DNA of 64,000 nt from Amoebidium appalachense (taxonomy: Eukaryota; Ichthyosporea), in the NCBI GenBank assembly GCA_963693365.1, contig CAVNZM010000002.1, forward strand, positions 16,430,001 through 16,494,000, in the 5' to 3' direction. Positions within the stretch are counted from its first letter, which is position 1. Each line of letters opens with the position of its first letter. The translations under genes were made by a program, and so were the position numbers. Below are positions 1-19,850 of this stretch, piece after piece. Under the pieces are notes generated by a model that did not search any database, was not told where the DNA came from, and worked only from the letters and a program-made list of their open reading frames with translations.

Positions 1-140
1 CAGTGACACCGGCGTGAGTTTGTGCTTGCCTTCAGCAACCTTTCCCTTTTCATCTTTCCTTTCTTTTTTCGTTTTTTTTTGTCTAATTTTTTCTTTACTT
101 ATTTTGGCCCCGGGGCGGGCGGCTGGGGGGGGGGGGGAGG

Positions 141-506
141 TTGAATGCGTCAAAAAGTACGAAGTACACAAGAACAAACGGATAACACGATGCAGAATGC
201 AAGCCATACATAAAGAGTATGCATAATAAGCAGAGCCCATCCTCAGGGGGGGCCCACGTCATCCACAGTACCCGAGTTTCGACCTATTCACCTCGTTAAC
301 GAAACCCAACTCAGATACTGTTTCACTTGAACATGGTTAGGTCACCCGTCTTGATCAGAGACGAGCAGGGTTGCTTATGCAGGCAAGGGCAGTGGGAAAG
401 GCCGGGGGTTCAAGTTGCAGCAGTAAGCAGAAGCAAGAAAAATATAGATAGGAACTCAGGAGACGGGGTTTCTAGGAAGCTCCCCCGTCGCTACCTAAGT
501 CGATAC
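141..506 (-). repeat. R1 dispersed repeat, copy a (366 bp)
   Basis: Lies just 3' of a poly-G run, so on the minus strand it ends in poly-C. It matches 5109-5474 over 366 bp with nine substitutions and no indels, counted by eye. It contains the family core AGCAGAGCCCATCCTCAGG. A second poly-G run abuts its other end at 507. Confidence 0.9.
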
Positions 507-539
507 GGGGGGGGGGGGGGGATTTTATATGCGTTATGA

Positions 540-668
540 TGACGATGTACACATGAACAACGGACAACACGATGCAGAGTGCAAACCACACAAAGAGTGT
601 GCACAATAGGCAGAGCCCATCCTCAGGGTGAGCCCACGTCAACCACAGTGCCCGATTTTCGACCCCGG
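540..668 (-). repeat. R1 dispersed repeat, copy b (partial)
   Basis: Shares GATGCAGAGTGCAAACCACA, CAGAGCCCATCCTCAGGG and CCCACGTCAACCACAGT with copy a, then runs into GT plus poly-G. Confidence 0.7.
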
Positions 669-696
<28 letters not shown>

Positions 697-699
<3 letters not shown>

Positions 700-890
700 G
701 ATTGAATGCGGAACACGGTACGAAGTACGCATACACGAAGGACACATGCAAAGGCAAATATTCAAGTATGCAACATAGCCATGCGCGCAGTATGCGTCAT
801 AAGCAGAGCCCATCCTCAGGGAGGGCCCAAGTCATCAATTGCGTCTGAATTTCGACCCCTTAGCCCGCGTATATACGACTCTCCAACTGT
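697..890 (-). repeat. R1 dispersed repeat, copy c
   Basis: Starts at a poly-G run with GAATGCGGAACACGGTACG and includes the core GCAGAGCCCATCCTCAGGG and CGTATATACGACTCTCCAAC. It is nearly the same as parts of 4783-5000 and 38474-38760. Confidence 0.85.
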
Positions 891-898
891 GTGTGTAT

Positions 899-929
<31 letters not shown>

Positions 930-1329
930 GGGGGGGGGGTTCTTAAGAGTACGCAATACTCAATCATAACGGGCAACATAATGCAGTGTCAACCACACAT
1001 AAACAAAGTGTATGCATAATAAGCAGAACGGATGGAGTGATAGAGGGTTGAAGGGATGGAGGGGAAGTAAGTAGGTAAGAGAGGAAGGGCACTTTCCAAA
1101 GCCCCAATGGGGGAAGAAAAGGGGGGGGGGGGGGGGGGGGGGGGGGGTGATGTATGCGTTAGAGGGTTGGAAATATGGAGGGGACACCGAAGGACAAACG
1201 ACAAAACGTCACAAAAATGAGACACCCAAAATCAAACAATTTAAGCGTGCAGGCGGAAAACACTTGAACAGAGTGGGGTTTTCAAGGAAAGTGTTCGAGA
1301 GAACGACGAAACTATTAATAGGCACCCAC

Positions 1330-8493
<7,164 letters not shown>

Positions 8494-9538
8494 CTCTCTT
8501 ATGCCTTCCTCTCCCCCACTAAGGGAATATGGTGCTTGGAAAGGGATAAGAGGGGAGAGAGCGCAGGGTTGGTTCGGAAACGAGGCTTCAGGCACAAAAC
8601 GAGTCTTTTTGGCGGAGAGCCAGGGGGAGGGAGGGAAATTCGGGCCGGGCGTGGGTGGTTCGAAAAGGCGAGATTGGGTCGACCCGAATGCCCTAAATGG
8701 TCATTATGCCGGCATAACGTGCAGGCTAAAAGGAAGGAAAGAATACGATACACCCTGCACAAGCCCGTGCAGCTTCCCGCTGCACCTGGGATTGATCCAC
8801 ATCATGTAAAAATGACATATATATGGGCATTTTTGAGTTCTAGTAATGTATTTAGCTGAAATTTATGTGCTAGCAGCGTGGCTACATTTATTAACCCTGC
8901 AAGCATAATCGGTTCTGTATGCCGAATTTGCCAAAAATAGATTTGGGCGGAATTTCAAAATTCAAATTCGTGAGCCGTTGCCGGCAGCCTTGATCTTGAC
9001 ACTACAATAGTTAGTTGAGCCATATATGGGAAGTTACAAATCCGCCTACATATATATAGAAAATCCTGAGTGTGTTGGCTATTTTCAGATACTTTCTAGC
9101 AATTTTATAAGTAAAGTGATATGGATATCTGACAATGGAATTCATCCAGTACAGTAAGAAATCTTCTGGCCGAAGCCTGACTAAGTGACAAAAGATCTGC
9201 ATAGATTGGGGCAACTCACCCTTTAGACTGAAGAATTGCGAGGCAGGCCAAATAATTGTGTATGGAAGGGGAGCTGAGACTAATATTGGTTCATGTTCCA
9301 GCATTCAGAGGAACTTTCCGCAACATATAACACGCGCTGTTTGCACTTTGGACGTCTTGGATCCCTCCGGCTTGTTTTATCTGTCTGTTGGCAAGGAGAG
9401 AGGGTTTATATGCGAGGAGGCATCTTTCTTAGGTGTACACAGGATCTGTAAGCAAAATTATGGGCTTGGGCTAGTAGGTGAGCTCGAAACAAACAAACCT
9501 TCCGGACATCCGCGCTGCCAATTGTGCAGCTTTTCGTT
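8494..9538. other. Divergent intergenic region, NDUFS3 / AT-hook gene
   Basis: About 1 kb with no microsatellite or homopolymer, unlike the introns, so it may hold both promoters. There is an R2 fragment at 8922-8962. No TATA box at a convincing distance from either ATG. Confidence 0.6.
8922..8962 (+). repeat. R2 fragment
   Basis: GCCAAAAATAGATTTGGGCGG matches the centre of R2 (GCCAAAAATAGAAATTTGGGCGG). It lies in the spacer between the divergent NDUFS3 and AT-hook genes. Confidence 0.45.
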
Positions 9539-10740
9539 ATGGAGGAGGCAGAAAAGCGCATCCTTCAAAATGTGGCAGAGTTCGCCGCGTTTTGCGGTTT
9601 TGTGGGCATACTATCAGGTGAGCCTTTTTTTAAATTTGTTTCAAGAGCAGCGTTTTGGAATTAAAGCTTCCTTTGCAGTTCACCTTCTTCTGCACGATTT
9701 TGGGCTGGGCAGCAGGTTATCTTAGGCAGGGTTGATCGTGTGAGACGCACATGTCACTGAAAGATTTAATGCGCAGGCGTTGCCGGGCTGTGTCCCGAGT
9801 TGGTGAAAGGGGATGAAGCTCCACAAACGCTGCTGCTTGTTGCACAGGTATGTCAGTACTTATTCGTTCTTGCACCTGGTCCTGTCTTCACTTATTGGCT
9901 ACACACAGTGGTTTCACTCGCGGCAGTGCTATCCGTATCATGGAGCCAAGCAAAAGGCTCACCTTACTCCTCATTCTTTGTTGCTGTGTTGCCTCCACAC
10001 CTCCCCTCCCCCCTTCTTTCCCCTGTTCCTGTCCTCCTCTTCCCCCCTTTCAGCTACCGGCTAGTACTACCCTCGAATTCTCCACACTTTGTCTCCCGCA
10101 CTATGTCTTTGTTACCTCTGGCGTCTTGGTTTCATGGATTATTTTCTTTTTGGGTGTTTGCACCTCACTCCTAACCAGCTATTCCCGAGCTTTTACATAC
10201 CCCCTGCTGCTGGCTCGTAACCTCAGCAGCCTCCCCTCCCCCCCCCCCCCCCCCCCCCCCCCCCGCACACACACACACAGGTGTGCTCTCTCTTTCTCTT
10301 CGACTCCTGCTGTTCTTTTCTCTGTCTCCGTATTTTCACTTTTTCCTTCTCCCTCCCTTTTCTCCACTTGATAGTGACTTCCTCTTTTTCCATAGAGTCC
10401 TCTGTGCCAACTCCCCCCTCCCCCACCCCCCCACCCCCTCCCCCCCTCCTGGAGGACACACACACACAAACAGGCATACACAGACACGAAAGCTCTTGTG
10501 TGCTCTTGTTCTGGTATTTAGAGTGCCATGTATATGCCCCACACACATAGGATGACAGCACCTCCCAGCAATGCCCACCCAATCACCCCAAAAAGTGATT
10601 GCACATCTTTTTGTGAACGAGTTTCTGTGTGTGTTTCCGTGAGAGTGAGAGGGGGGGGGGGGGAGGGGAGGGGGGAGTAAATGTGTGTATGTGTGTGTGT
10701 TTCCGTGAGTAAGTTTGTGTGTGTGTGTGTGTGTGTCCGT

Positions 10741-10795
<55 letters not shown>

Positions 10796-11772
10796 GAGGG
10801 GAAGGGGGAGGGGGGAGGGGGGATGGAGGGCCTAGAGCAAGGGGTGGGGAGGGACAGAGAGAGGGGGATGGGGGGGAATAAAGAGAGAGGGAGATAGAAA
10901 GAGTGGTTTTTTCTACATCATAACTTTCCGTTTGTTTAGTTGAGCAGGGATCCTGTGAGGGTGGGGTTGTCTCATCACACATCTAGGTTCTGTTTCTTAC
11001 CCCATCCACACCTCCCCTTCCCTTCCTTCTTCCAACCCTCCTCGCCCCCCCTCCCCCTCCCCCCCCCCCCACCCTACCCCATCCTCCCCACCCCACCCCC
11101 ACCTCTCCCACCCTCCCCTCTTCCCCCTCCCCTCTCTCTCCGACCATTTCACCTTGCAATGCAGGTTCACCGTGTGCTTCGTGATGGGCAATGGGAGGAA
11201 CTACGAGCAACCCTGCCTGTGTTTGAGCTCATACCAACCACCGTGGAGTTGGATGGGGATATGCTCGAGCAGCATAGCGCACTGGTGTTGGACTTCAAAA
11301 CGGAGGTGGGTGTTTGTTTGTGTTTGGGGGGGGTGGAGGGGGGGGGATATGGGTGGGTGGGGGTGGGGGTTTAAAGGGGGGGGGGGGGGGGTGGATGGGT
11401 GGGCTGGGGTGCGGGGGGGTGATGGGAGGTGGGGGGGGAGGGGGTGGGGGGGAGTGTGGGGCTGGGTTGGTAGGTGGGTGGGTGGGGGGGTGGGGGGGGG
11501 GGGGGGGGGGGGGTGCTTGGGTGGGTGAGTTTGGGTTCGTGGGTGGGTGGGGGGGGGGGGGGGGGGGTTGTTGGTGGGTGGGTAGGTGGGTAGGTGGGTG
11601 GGTGGGTGGGTGGGAGGGTGGCATTGGTTGGGAATCGGTGGGGATAGGGGGCGTGGTGGTGGGTGGGATGTGTGTGTGTGTGTGTGTGTGCGTGTGCGTG
11701 TGCGTGTGCGCGCGTGTGTGTACATGTTTTTGTGTGTGCTTTTGTACCGGACATCAAAATGGAGGTGGTGTA

Positions 11773-11814
<42 letters not shown>

Positions 11815-12847
11815 CTGTTGTTGTCAGAATGTAAGTGTGTGTGCGCGCGCTCTGGTGCTGCATACCTGTGCGCTTGGGGTGGTTTGGACGTTGGTTAAAA
11901 ATGTGTGCTCACTTGAAAGCGTGTGTGGATGTATGGTTATGCAGCCCTGTTTGCGTCTGTACTTGTGTCAGTTTCTGTGGGTGTGGGTGCAGTCACTCTT
12001 GCCTTTGTTTGGGACGGGAGAGGGGATGGGGTTGGGAGGGAAAGGGTATTGGGGCAATAGGATGATGGTGGGGTGGGTGGGCAGGCGGGGCGGGGCGGGT
12101 GGGTGGGTGGTAGGGAGGGGAGAAGGGGGGAGGGGGGGGGGGGGAGGGGGATGCGGAGTGGATGAGTGGTTGAAAGGCCCAGATCCAGCCATGAGTGTAT
12201 TTTTGTTTTTGAAAGAGGGGGGAGGGGGGTATCTAAAGGGTGTGGGTGGATTGCAGGTGGTTCTGCAGTCTCTGCGCACACGGCCACACAATGACATTGC
12301 CACGTTCACATGCATCAACGCTATGTTCCCTCGCACACAGCCCAAGTTGGCAGACCACAGGAAACGCATGACGGTGGGTGAAATTTTGCTCCTTACATTT
12401 TGTTTCCTTATCTTGTTGTTAGCCCTGAATAATAATCATTGTGTTATGGTCTATGTCGGCCTTTGGGGGCAGGACATCATGCTTACGTCAAATTGACGTC
12501 GAGTGCTGACGTCACCGAGCGGCTCACGGAAGGTCTATACGGTATATTGATAAAATCGAGCGCACTGATTGGTTTTTGTCATATATGGCATGACGATTTC
12601 TTGGGAATCGACATACAAGGAGAGTTGCATGCATGCATTTGAGAAATGCCGACATAGACGTCAATTGGAGGTGTTTGCTCCATTGAGTGCCCGTTAGTGT
12701 CACGGCTTTTTGATGCTCTCTCTGTTCCCATCTATCCTACTTCTTAACTGGAGAGAACGTACCTTTGAAAGCACTCATGTGGTCGTTTTCTAACCCTAAT
12801 CAACCACACGTTTTTTCTGTCTAATTTCGACTACATGAACAACTATG

Positions 12848-12889
<42 letters not shown>

Positions 12890-13081
12890 ACCACCACCAC
12901 CACATACCAACTGATCCACTTGCCCACCGCCTTCGCCCCTCCCATGCCCTTCTCACCCGGTCGTGCGTTTCCAATCTCACTCTTTTTCTTGACTCTTTTC
13001 TCCATCTTATCTCCCCTTCCCCATTCCTTTCCTTTTTCCCCCAACCCAGGGACCTGTACCTCCTCCCCGTCCTCACTGCCT

Positions 13082-13112
<31 letters not shown>

Positions 13113-13407
13113 CCCGGGAATCCCTCTCTCTCCCCCGGCCATTTATTTTCTTTTTTTTTGTTTTTTTTTCTTTCTTTTTTTTCTCTTCACGCTTTCCCCC
13201 TTCATACCTCACCCTTTTTTGCTTTTTAACCTCAGGACCTGTACCTGCATGTTGAGCGCAAGAAGGCGTACCTTCGAGACCGAGCAGACAGCAGCAGGGG
13301 CAGGTTCAGAAAGGACACACTGCTGTGGCTGCACAGAGTGAGGTTGATGCATGGGCCATGCGCTATCAATAAGGTGTGTGGGGGGGTTGGTGTGTGTGTG
13401 TGTGTTT

Positions 13408-13456
<49 letters not shown>

Positions 13457-14436
13457 GTGGGTATGTCGGGTTTTGGCGGGTGGGGCTTTTGGGGTTTCTT
13501 GTGTGTGTATGGGTGGGTGGGTGCCACTGGGTGTGTGGGGGCGGGTGGGTGTGTGAGTGTGGGCAAGTGGGTGTGGGTGGGTGGGTGGGTGGACGAGTCT
13601 GTGTTGGTGTGTTGGGTGTCGGTGTAGGTGGGTGGGTAGGTGTGCTGCACGATCACGTTGGGTGTTGGGTGTTTGGGCGGGGGAGGTGGGGCAGGAGGAG
13701 AGATACGGTAGTGTGGGGAAGGTAGCAACAACTTGAGGACCCTTGCGGATATCCCTTTTTCCCTCCTCCTGCCCCTTTGCAACAGCACCCAAAGGCATTT
13801 TTCAGACGTGGAAGGCGTTCCCACATACGTGGCTGCATGTGCACTCACACACCACACACTCCGTACTTGGCATATCGGAAGCTAATCCCCCCCTCCCCTC
13901 CCCTCCCCCTCCCCTTCTCCTTACCGGAATCCCGGTAATGCCCCTTTCCAAGTCTGTGGGGATGAAAGGGATTGAGATTATTCCAGGAAGAACGGAATAG
14001 TGCACAGACATTTTGGTGATGGGTCATGTATGCATGGGCCCGGACTGTAACTCGTGCACATCACAACTCTTGCACTCTCTCAACACCACATTGCCTCCCT
14101 ATTTTTTTCAACGTTTCAACGCCAGTTCTTCTTTGCTTGCCCATCATTTCCCCTCACACTTTTTCTACCTGACACACCCAGTCATTGTGCAATCTCGACC
14201 CCCCCCCCCCCCCACCCACCCCCCCACCCACCCAACCACCCACCCCCCCACCCACCCAACCACCACGACCACGACCACGACGACCCTCTGCCGCAGAAAC
14301 TGACGCTCGTGCACACACACACACACATGCACACACGCGCGTGCACGCGCGCCTCTTGCGCACTCATCCACACACACACACGTAGGCACATACACCTCCA
14401 TTACCACCCTCTCACACGTACACGTGTGCGCACACG

Positions 14437-14515
<79 letters not shown>

Positions 14516-17473
14516 TGTGGAAGTAATAGAAGCTGTTAGAAGGCGACTGGAACCACCATTCAATCAAACACCCCCGTCCCCACCATCAGCACCTACCAGT
14601 GCACATGGGGACCAATCAAATCAACCACAACCTCTCGTCCGGGAATCACCTGATACCAATGCCCACCCAACAACAAATGTACGACCGGAAATCCGTGTAC
14701 AGCAATCAGAAAACCCCCTTCGGGAGGAGGAATATCACCGATCAACAAATGAGCAAACAGGAAAACAACCTCACCCTACAAAAACCCCCCTGCGGGAATT
14801 TTCAAGTGCCCTTCCCCAGACGGGGCCAAGCGGGGCGGTTGGTTACGCGGGTCGAAGAGACCCCCCAGTCTCCCGAGTCGGAATTTACCGGTGTGGGCGC
14901 CAGAGTGGCAGTCATGAACATGCAAGGTGTGAGGCCCTTTGAAGTGCATATATCTGGTTGTGTGTGTGCGTCACCTACCTGTGTGGGTCTGGTTTTCTCG
15001 GATTCTTATGATTCCATTAGCTACATTTGTGGTTAAACGTGTAACTTAATAATGTAGTCTTTCAGTCACTCCACAAGTGAAAAACAAGCCAACACCACAC
15101 TAAGATTTCATAGGTGTACTACTACACTTGCTGTCACCCCGGGCCACAGGGGGGCGCGGGGAGAGGGGGGGGGGGGGGTTGATTTGCGATAAGCATGTGT
15201 GAACGCAGGTAGGCAAAGGGACCATAGCCATGCACACGGGGTCATTTCGTGCGTTTTATTTGCTGCAAACACGGTGCACACGTGCCTGGTTTCTGCCAGC
15301 CACTGACTCTCTATTGGCCACAGCATCCTCCACGGCTGCTCCTCAGCCCCTCCGACCCAGCCAACGACCAACAGCCGTGGACTTGTTTGGTATCTTGCCC
15401 CTCCCCACACACCATACACCAACACCAACCCTAATTCGAAGCTTTTCGTAGTTAATGTTACTCCTCCCATCTTCTGCTTCTTGTTTTTCTCCCGACCAAA
15501 CCGCTATGTAGTATGCCACCTATATCTGGGTGTGTGCGTTTGTGTGTGTATGTGTGTGTGTGCGCGCGCGCGCACGCGCGCGTGTGTGCGTGTGTGTGTG
15601 TGTGTGTCCCATCATGAGTAGCATTTGAATACCTTTTGCTTTACCCCAGTTTATAAACAGGGATGTTGAGTCCAAACCTATCTCCAAACGGTGCCGTTGA
15701 TGGTTTACCAGCCCCCCTTTTTTGCCCAGCCTACCTCTCTCACTTCTTATTCACAAGGTACGCAAACAAGACACATAGGAAAGTGAGTGAGAGCACACGA
15801 TTGTGCACATAACATCCGAGTTATGCTCGCCTACCCCGGATCTCTTAGAAAATCAATGCACCACCCGCGCGCGCACACACACACACACACCATCACCTAC
15901 TCACTTCTCATCCTACACAGGAACGACAGCAACCACCACGTCCCCCCCACACAGTAGTTCCTTTGACCATGCCCAACGTTCCCCATCATCTGCCGAACAG
16001 CAACCCCTTTCCCCACCTACACAACCATCAAAGAGAAACGACAATACATCAGAACCCGGCACACCACCCCAAAAGAAGGCACACGGGCAGGCAGAAAATA
16101 CGGTTAGTGGTCGGAAAGAATCCGGTTCCAGAGGTGGGAGGGGAAGGAAAGGCACGGGTGAAACACCCCAAAAGACGAGATCGGCAGCAAAATCCGGACC
16201 AAAAACCCCGTCACGTCCGAGCTCTGCAATGAAACCCACCCACACCCCACAAAGTACCCCCCAACGATACGCACTCAGATCAAAACCGGCAACACCGGTG
16301 GGCGTATCGAGTGAAGAAAGAAGTGGTGCCAAGAAACGAAACAGCACACCAAGGAAGAAACGAAGTAGAACACCAAGCAGACACGGGGGCGGGTTGAATG
16401 GGTTGGAGGAAGGGGAGGAGGGAGAGGGAGGGGAGAGAGCGATACGACCGGTGGCACACATGGAAACGGTACAGGAGGAAGAAGAAACGGTAGAGGGGGA
16501 GGGGGAGCCGACGGAAGAGGAGACCTATCTAACTAGGGCACGAACGAGACTTGCTCACATGGCAAATAGATTGACTCGGCCCGTGAACCCGACCCGATTC
16601 GGTAACCGGCCCGGAACGAATGGTCGGTCTTTGAGGTCTTCTGGTTTGGGTAGGGAGGGTAGAGGGGGTGGAATGATGGAAAGGATAGAAGAGGAAGGGC
16701 TGGGGCGGGTGGAGGAGGGAGGGGAGGAAGAGGAGAGGGAGGTGGAGAGACAAGGGGGGGTGATGGAAGAAGGAGAGGAAGATGGGAATGAGGGTGGAGA
16801 ACATAACGAGGAAGGCGGAGAGAATGGAGGGGAAGGGGTAAATTTGGTTCTGTGTGATCAGTGTCGAGAGGAGGAGAGAGCTGCAATCAAGCAGGAACCT
16901 GTGGAATACGATGTTGCAGGGGAGGAAGAGAGGGAATATGGGCAAAACGGAGAGAAAGTTGACAGGAAGGGTGTGTTTGGAGGTAGTGGAAGGGAACGTG
17001 GGTCAAGCGTGGAGACTGGTGGGTCGGAAAACGGAGGGGGAAAGGAGGGGGGTGATGGGAGCAGGAAGAGAAGACTCACGACAGAGGAAGAGGTGGGAGT
17101 TGAACCACCCAAGAAGAGGAAGAGGGGGAGACCAAGGAAGGAGGAGAGCGGAAAGAAATTGGAGAAACGGAAGGGGGGAAGACAGGGAAGCGAAGGGGGT
17201 CGTTCAAGGAGCGAGGGTGGTTTGGGGCAGGGTGAAGGCGAAGAAAACGGGGCGCAAGATGGTGAAATTTCCGATGAAAATGGGGGGGTTAGGGAAAGAA
17301 TGGAATACGGTGTTGAAGAAAACGATAATTTGGGGGGGTCAGAGGGGTTCAATGGATATTTGGGTGTGACTCAGGGGGAACCATCACAGTTGTCTGCCGA
17401 GACTGTCTATGTATCCCTTGATGATCTAGGGGAGGAGTTGGTACATGCGTTAGGTGGAAGCAACGCTGATTAG
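9539..17473 (+). CDS. AT-hook nuclear protein with unrecognised helical N-terminus
   Basis: Phase-consistent model of 846 aa: exons 9539-9617, 9777-9847, 11165-11305, 12257-12373, 13236-13373, 14514-14926, 15361-15389, 15921-17473. The first five exons encode about 180 residues of helical-looking sequence ([50 protein letters not shown]); exon 6 starts [16 protein letters not shown] do not recognise this module. The last exon (517 codons with stop) is low-complexity, rich in Glu, Gly, Arg and Ser, with basic [12 protein letters not shown] stretches near residue 466, a [15 protein letters not shown]-hook near residue 725 (genomic about 17108-17145), and a possible SUMO site IKQE near 652. It ends with an ordered-looking segment, [18 protein letters not shown], before TAG. 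A chromatin-associated role is inferred only from the AT-hook and basic signals. Exons 9539-13373 and 15921-17473 are well supported; the 14926/15361 junction and the 29-nt exon are tentative. Confidence 0.72.
10240..10263 (+). repeat. Poly-C run in the AT-hook gene
   Basis: Over 20 C, followed by GCACACACACACACA; part of a pyrimidine-rich 0.45-kb stretch of intron 2. Confidence 0.8.
11325..11670 (+). repeat. G-rich (GGGT)/(GGGGTGGG) tract
   Basis: About 340 nt of nearly unbroken G runs separated by T, directly after the exon ending at 11305 of the AT-hook gene. On the sense strand it is an ideal G-quadruplex former. Confidence 0.85.
12449..12664. mobile_element. MITE-like element, CTATGTCGGC family, copy 1
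   Basis: About 215 bp bounded by GTCTATGTCGGC and its inverted copy GCCGACATAGAC. It has no coding capacity and holds GTCAAATTGACGTC palindromes. It sits in the intron after the exon ending at 12373 of the AT-hook gene. A target-site duplication is not obvious. Confidence 0.75.
14440..14513 (+). repeat. (CA)n array ending in a splice acceptor
   Basis: About 36 CA units run directly into CAG|GTTGTGG, the start of the exon at 14514. Confidence 0.9.
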
Positions 17474-18006
17474 CGTGTTGTTAGGTGGGCAGATTTGATT
17501 GGATATTGAATAGTGTGGAATGTAGGTGGTATGTCAGTGTTGCGATAACAATGAAACATGGACACGATTATTTGCCTAATCCTTCGACCAGAATATAAAT
17601 GTGGTGTCTGACGGTAGCATGTGTGTCTGCCCATATTCATGTAGTTATCGTTTGGACTCCTTTCACTTAGGTTAGCACGGTATTTAAAGAACTTGATGTT
17701 GTTATTTTCAAATCTCGTTGCCTTACATCGTGATGTATACTTCAGATTGTCATTCCTGAATGCCGGGGCTGGGCCGCGACACTATCTCACACATCTTGCA
17801 TCTTATTTGTTTTATCTTCTTTTATTTTCTTTTTTTTTCCCCCATGAACGTGTGTACGGACGTTTCATTGATGCTCGCCAGTGTTCTTGCGTCAGTCAGG
17901 CAAACACCTACAAGAGAGACAACCCTGCTTTAATGGTAACTTTGCAGCCTCACACGTGCCACGATGACTTCCCATGATCACCAAACAAAATCAGCGCACG
18001 AACCCC

Positions 18007-18063
<57 letters not shown>

Positions 18064-18434
18064 ACACACACCACCACCACCACCACCACCACCAATCGCA
18101 ACCAACACATGTTAGGAACACACACACGTAATGCCACACAGCACACAGTATCACACCCCTTGAGTGGGCCTGCACTTATGCACACCAGACCGTGTCCCAG
18201 CGCCAGAATTACGTTTTTTAATTGTCTCACTATAACCCCCTTCCGCTCCATACAATAGGGAACATGATGGCTCAATCAACATTAGCCAGTTCTTTAGACG
18301 TTTTTTTTAGAAAATACATCACGTGCACATGCACGTGGGAATTCCCCACTACATTTACAACCATCTATGTATTGAAACCCGAGGAGTCACCGGAAAAAGG
18401 CGAGTCTAATTCCTATTATTGGTTTGCCCCCCCG

Positions 18435-18475
<41 letters not shown>

Positions 18476-18696
18476 AAAAAGGTGTGTGAGTGTGTTGTGA
18501 CACCCAACCCGCCCCCTATAGCGTCTCCCTAGTTTCAAGTAAACGTTAAGAGCCGCCGTGTCCAGCTACATAGTGTGCCCAGGCTACACAGGCACATGTG
18601 ATTTTCCACCAATCAACACAACCAGCTTCATTGCCACCCCTTCCCAATCTTCTCCACAGTAAATCACCCCTTCTCCGGAGCTCCGTACAATTTTTT
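17474..18696. other. Convergent intergenic region
   Basis: Holds the 3' ends of the AT-hook and COG0523 genes, a C-run of about 42 (18008-18049) followed by CA and CCA repeats, and a second C-run of about 45 before A7 at 18430-18480. No AATAAA was found close to either stop. No gene seen. Confidence 0.6.
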
Positions 18697-19660
18697 TCAA
18701 TGTGTGCGCTGTAAAGAACAAGAATTCTCCCCCTCGTCACCCACAACCATAGACTCGGCCAGCAGCTGTTGGGCCGTGGGCCAGGGCTCAAACGGGTCGA
18801 CCCATCTCCTCCGACCCGAATTGAATTGCTCCCATTCCTTATCATTGAGCAAACACTTGCTCAGCTCTGCCGTTATCCCAGCCACATCCATTTCAATTCC
18901 GATGAAAACAATCTCCTGTCGCCGATCCTCATAGGCACCCTCGTAATCGGCCAAGATCGCTTCGATTGAATGCTCTGGCCAATCGGATCGTGGAATTTCA
19001 GACATCCATGGGCCCCCACACTCATATGACAGAATCACACCGGCCTGGGACCACTCTCCGTACGTGGAATTTCGACTCGGGAGCCATGTAAATCCCTTTG
19101 ATCGAAGAACACCGCGGAAGGGTCCGGCATTTTTCGCGGCGACACGCTTCCGGCGCCAGAGCTCTGCGAATTTATGGTCAGCCAATAGTACGGGGCGCCA
19201 CCACAGTATGAGGCATGCTTTGCTGTTCGTAATTGGGATAGGTGTACCCGAATTAAAGGTTCAAAGGCTTCAAACGGACGTTCAATCTAGAGGACCTGGT
19301 TACACACTGCGCATGCGCAATAATTACGCAGCAACATCCTTTAACTTATATGCAGGCCAGGCAAGGGGATTGTATCAAACCCCGCTGAGTACTTCCAACT
19401 TGAAAGTAACAAGGGCTGGGAGAGGAGCAAACCTCACAATTATGTATCACAGTTGTAAGGTAGTTATCTTGACCGTCGAAAAGATGTGCCGCAAGAGGCT
19501 TTGCTAAGCATCTTAGAGATCATCATTTTTGGGACAAGGGAGCTCAACGGGAAATCCGTCTATGATTGAACATGTGCACCTAGCTAAACTTGCTAGGACT
19601 TTTATTTGAGTGTGTGTGGGGGGGGGGGAGGGGTTGGTATGTGTGTGTATGTGTGTGTGT

Positions 19661-19699
<39 letters not shown>

Positions 19700-19810
19700 C
19701 TAAAATGCAGGTGGAGTAGCATCCTGCACAAGAGAGCTGCCAGTGCATTGCTTTTCTATGCTCTTCTTTTCTTTCTTCTTTCTTCTTTTTTTTTTTTTTT
19801 TTTTTTTTTT

Positions 19811-19850
<40 letters not shown>

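Noticed and set aside
9777-11305. Resemblance of the AT-hook protein N-terminus to the telomere TRFH fold
   Set aside because: The similarity ([12 protein letters not shown]) is a few residues and no Myb domain follows. Kept only as a test to run.
13806-13934. Phase-compatible extra exon of the AT-hook gene ([11 protein letters not shown]...)
   Set aside because: Acceptor and donor GTAATG fit and 129 nt keep the frame, but the peptide turns into Pro-rich low complexity. The neighbouring exons already join in phase without it.
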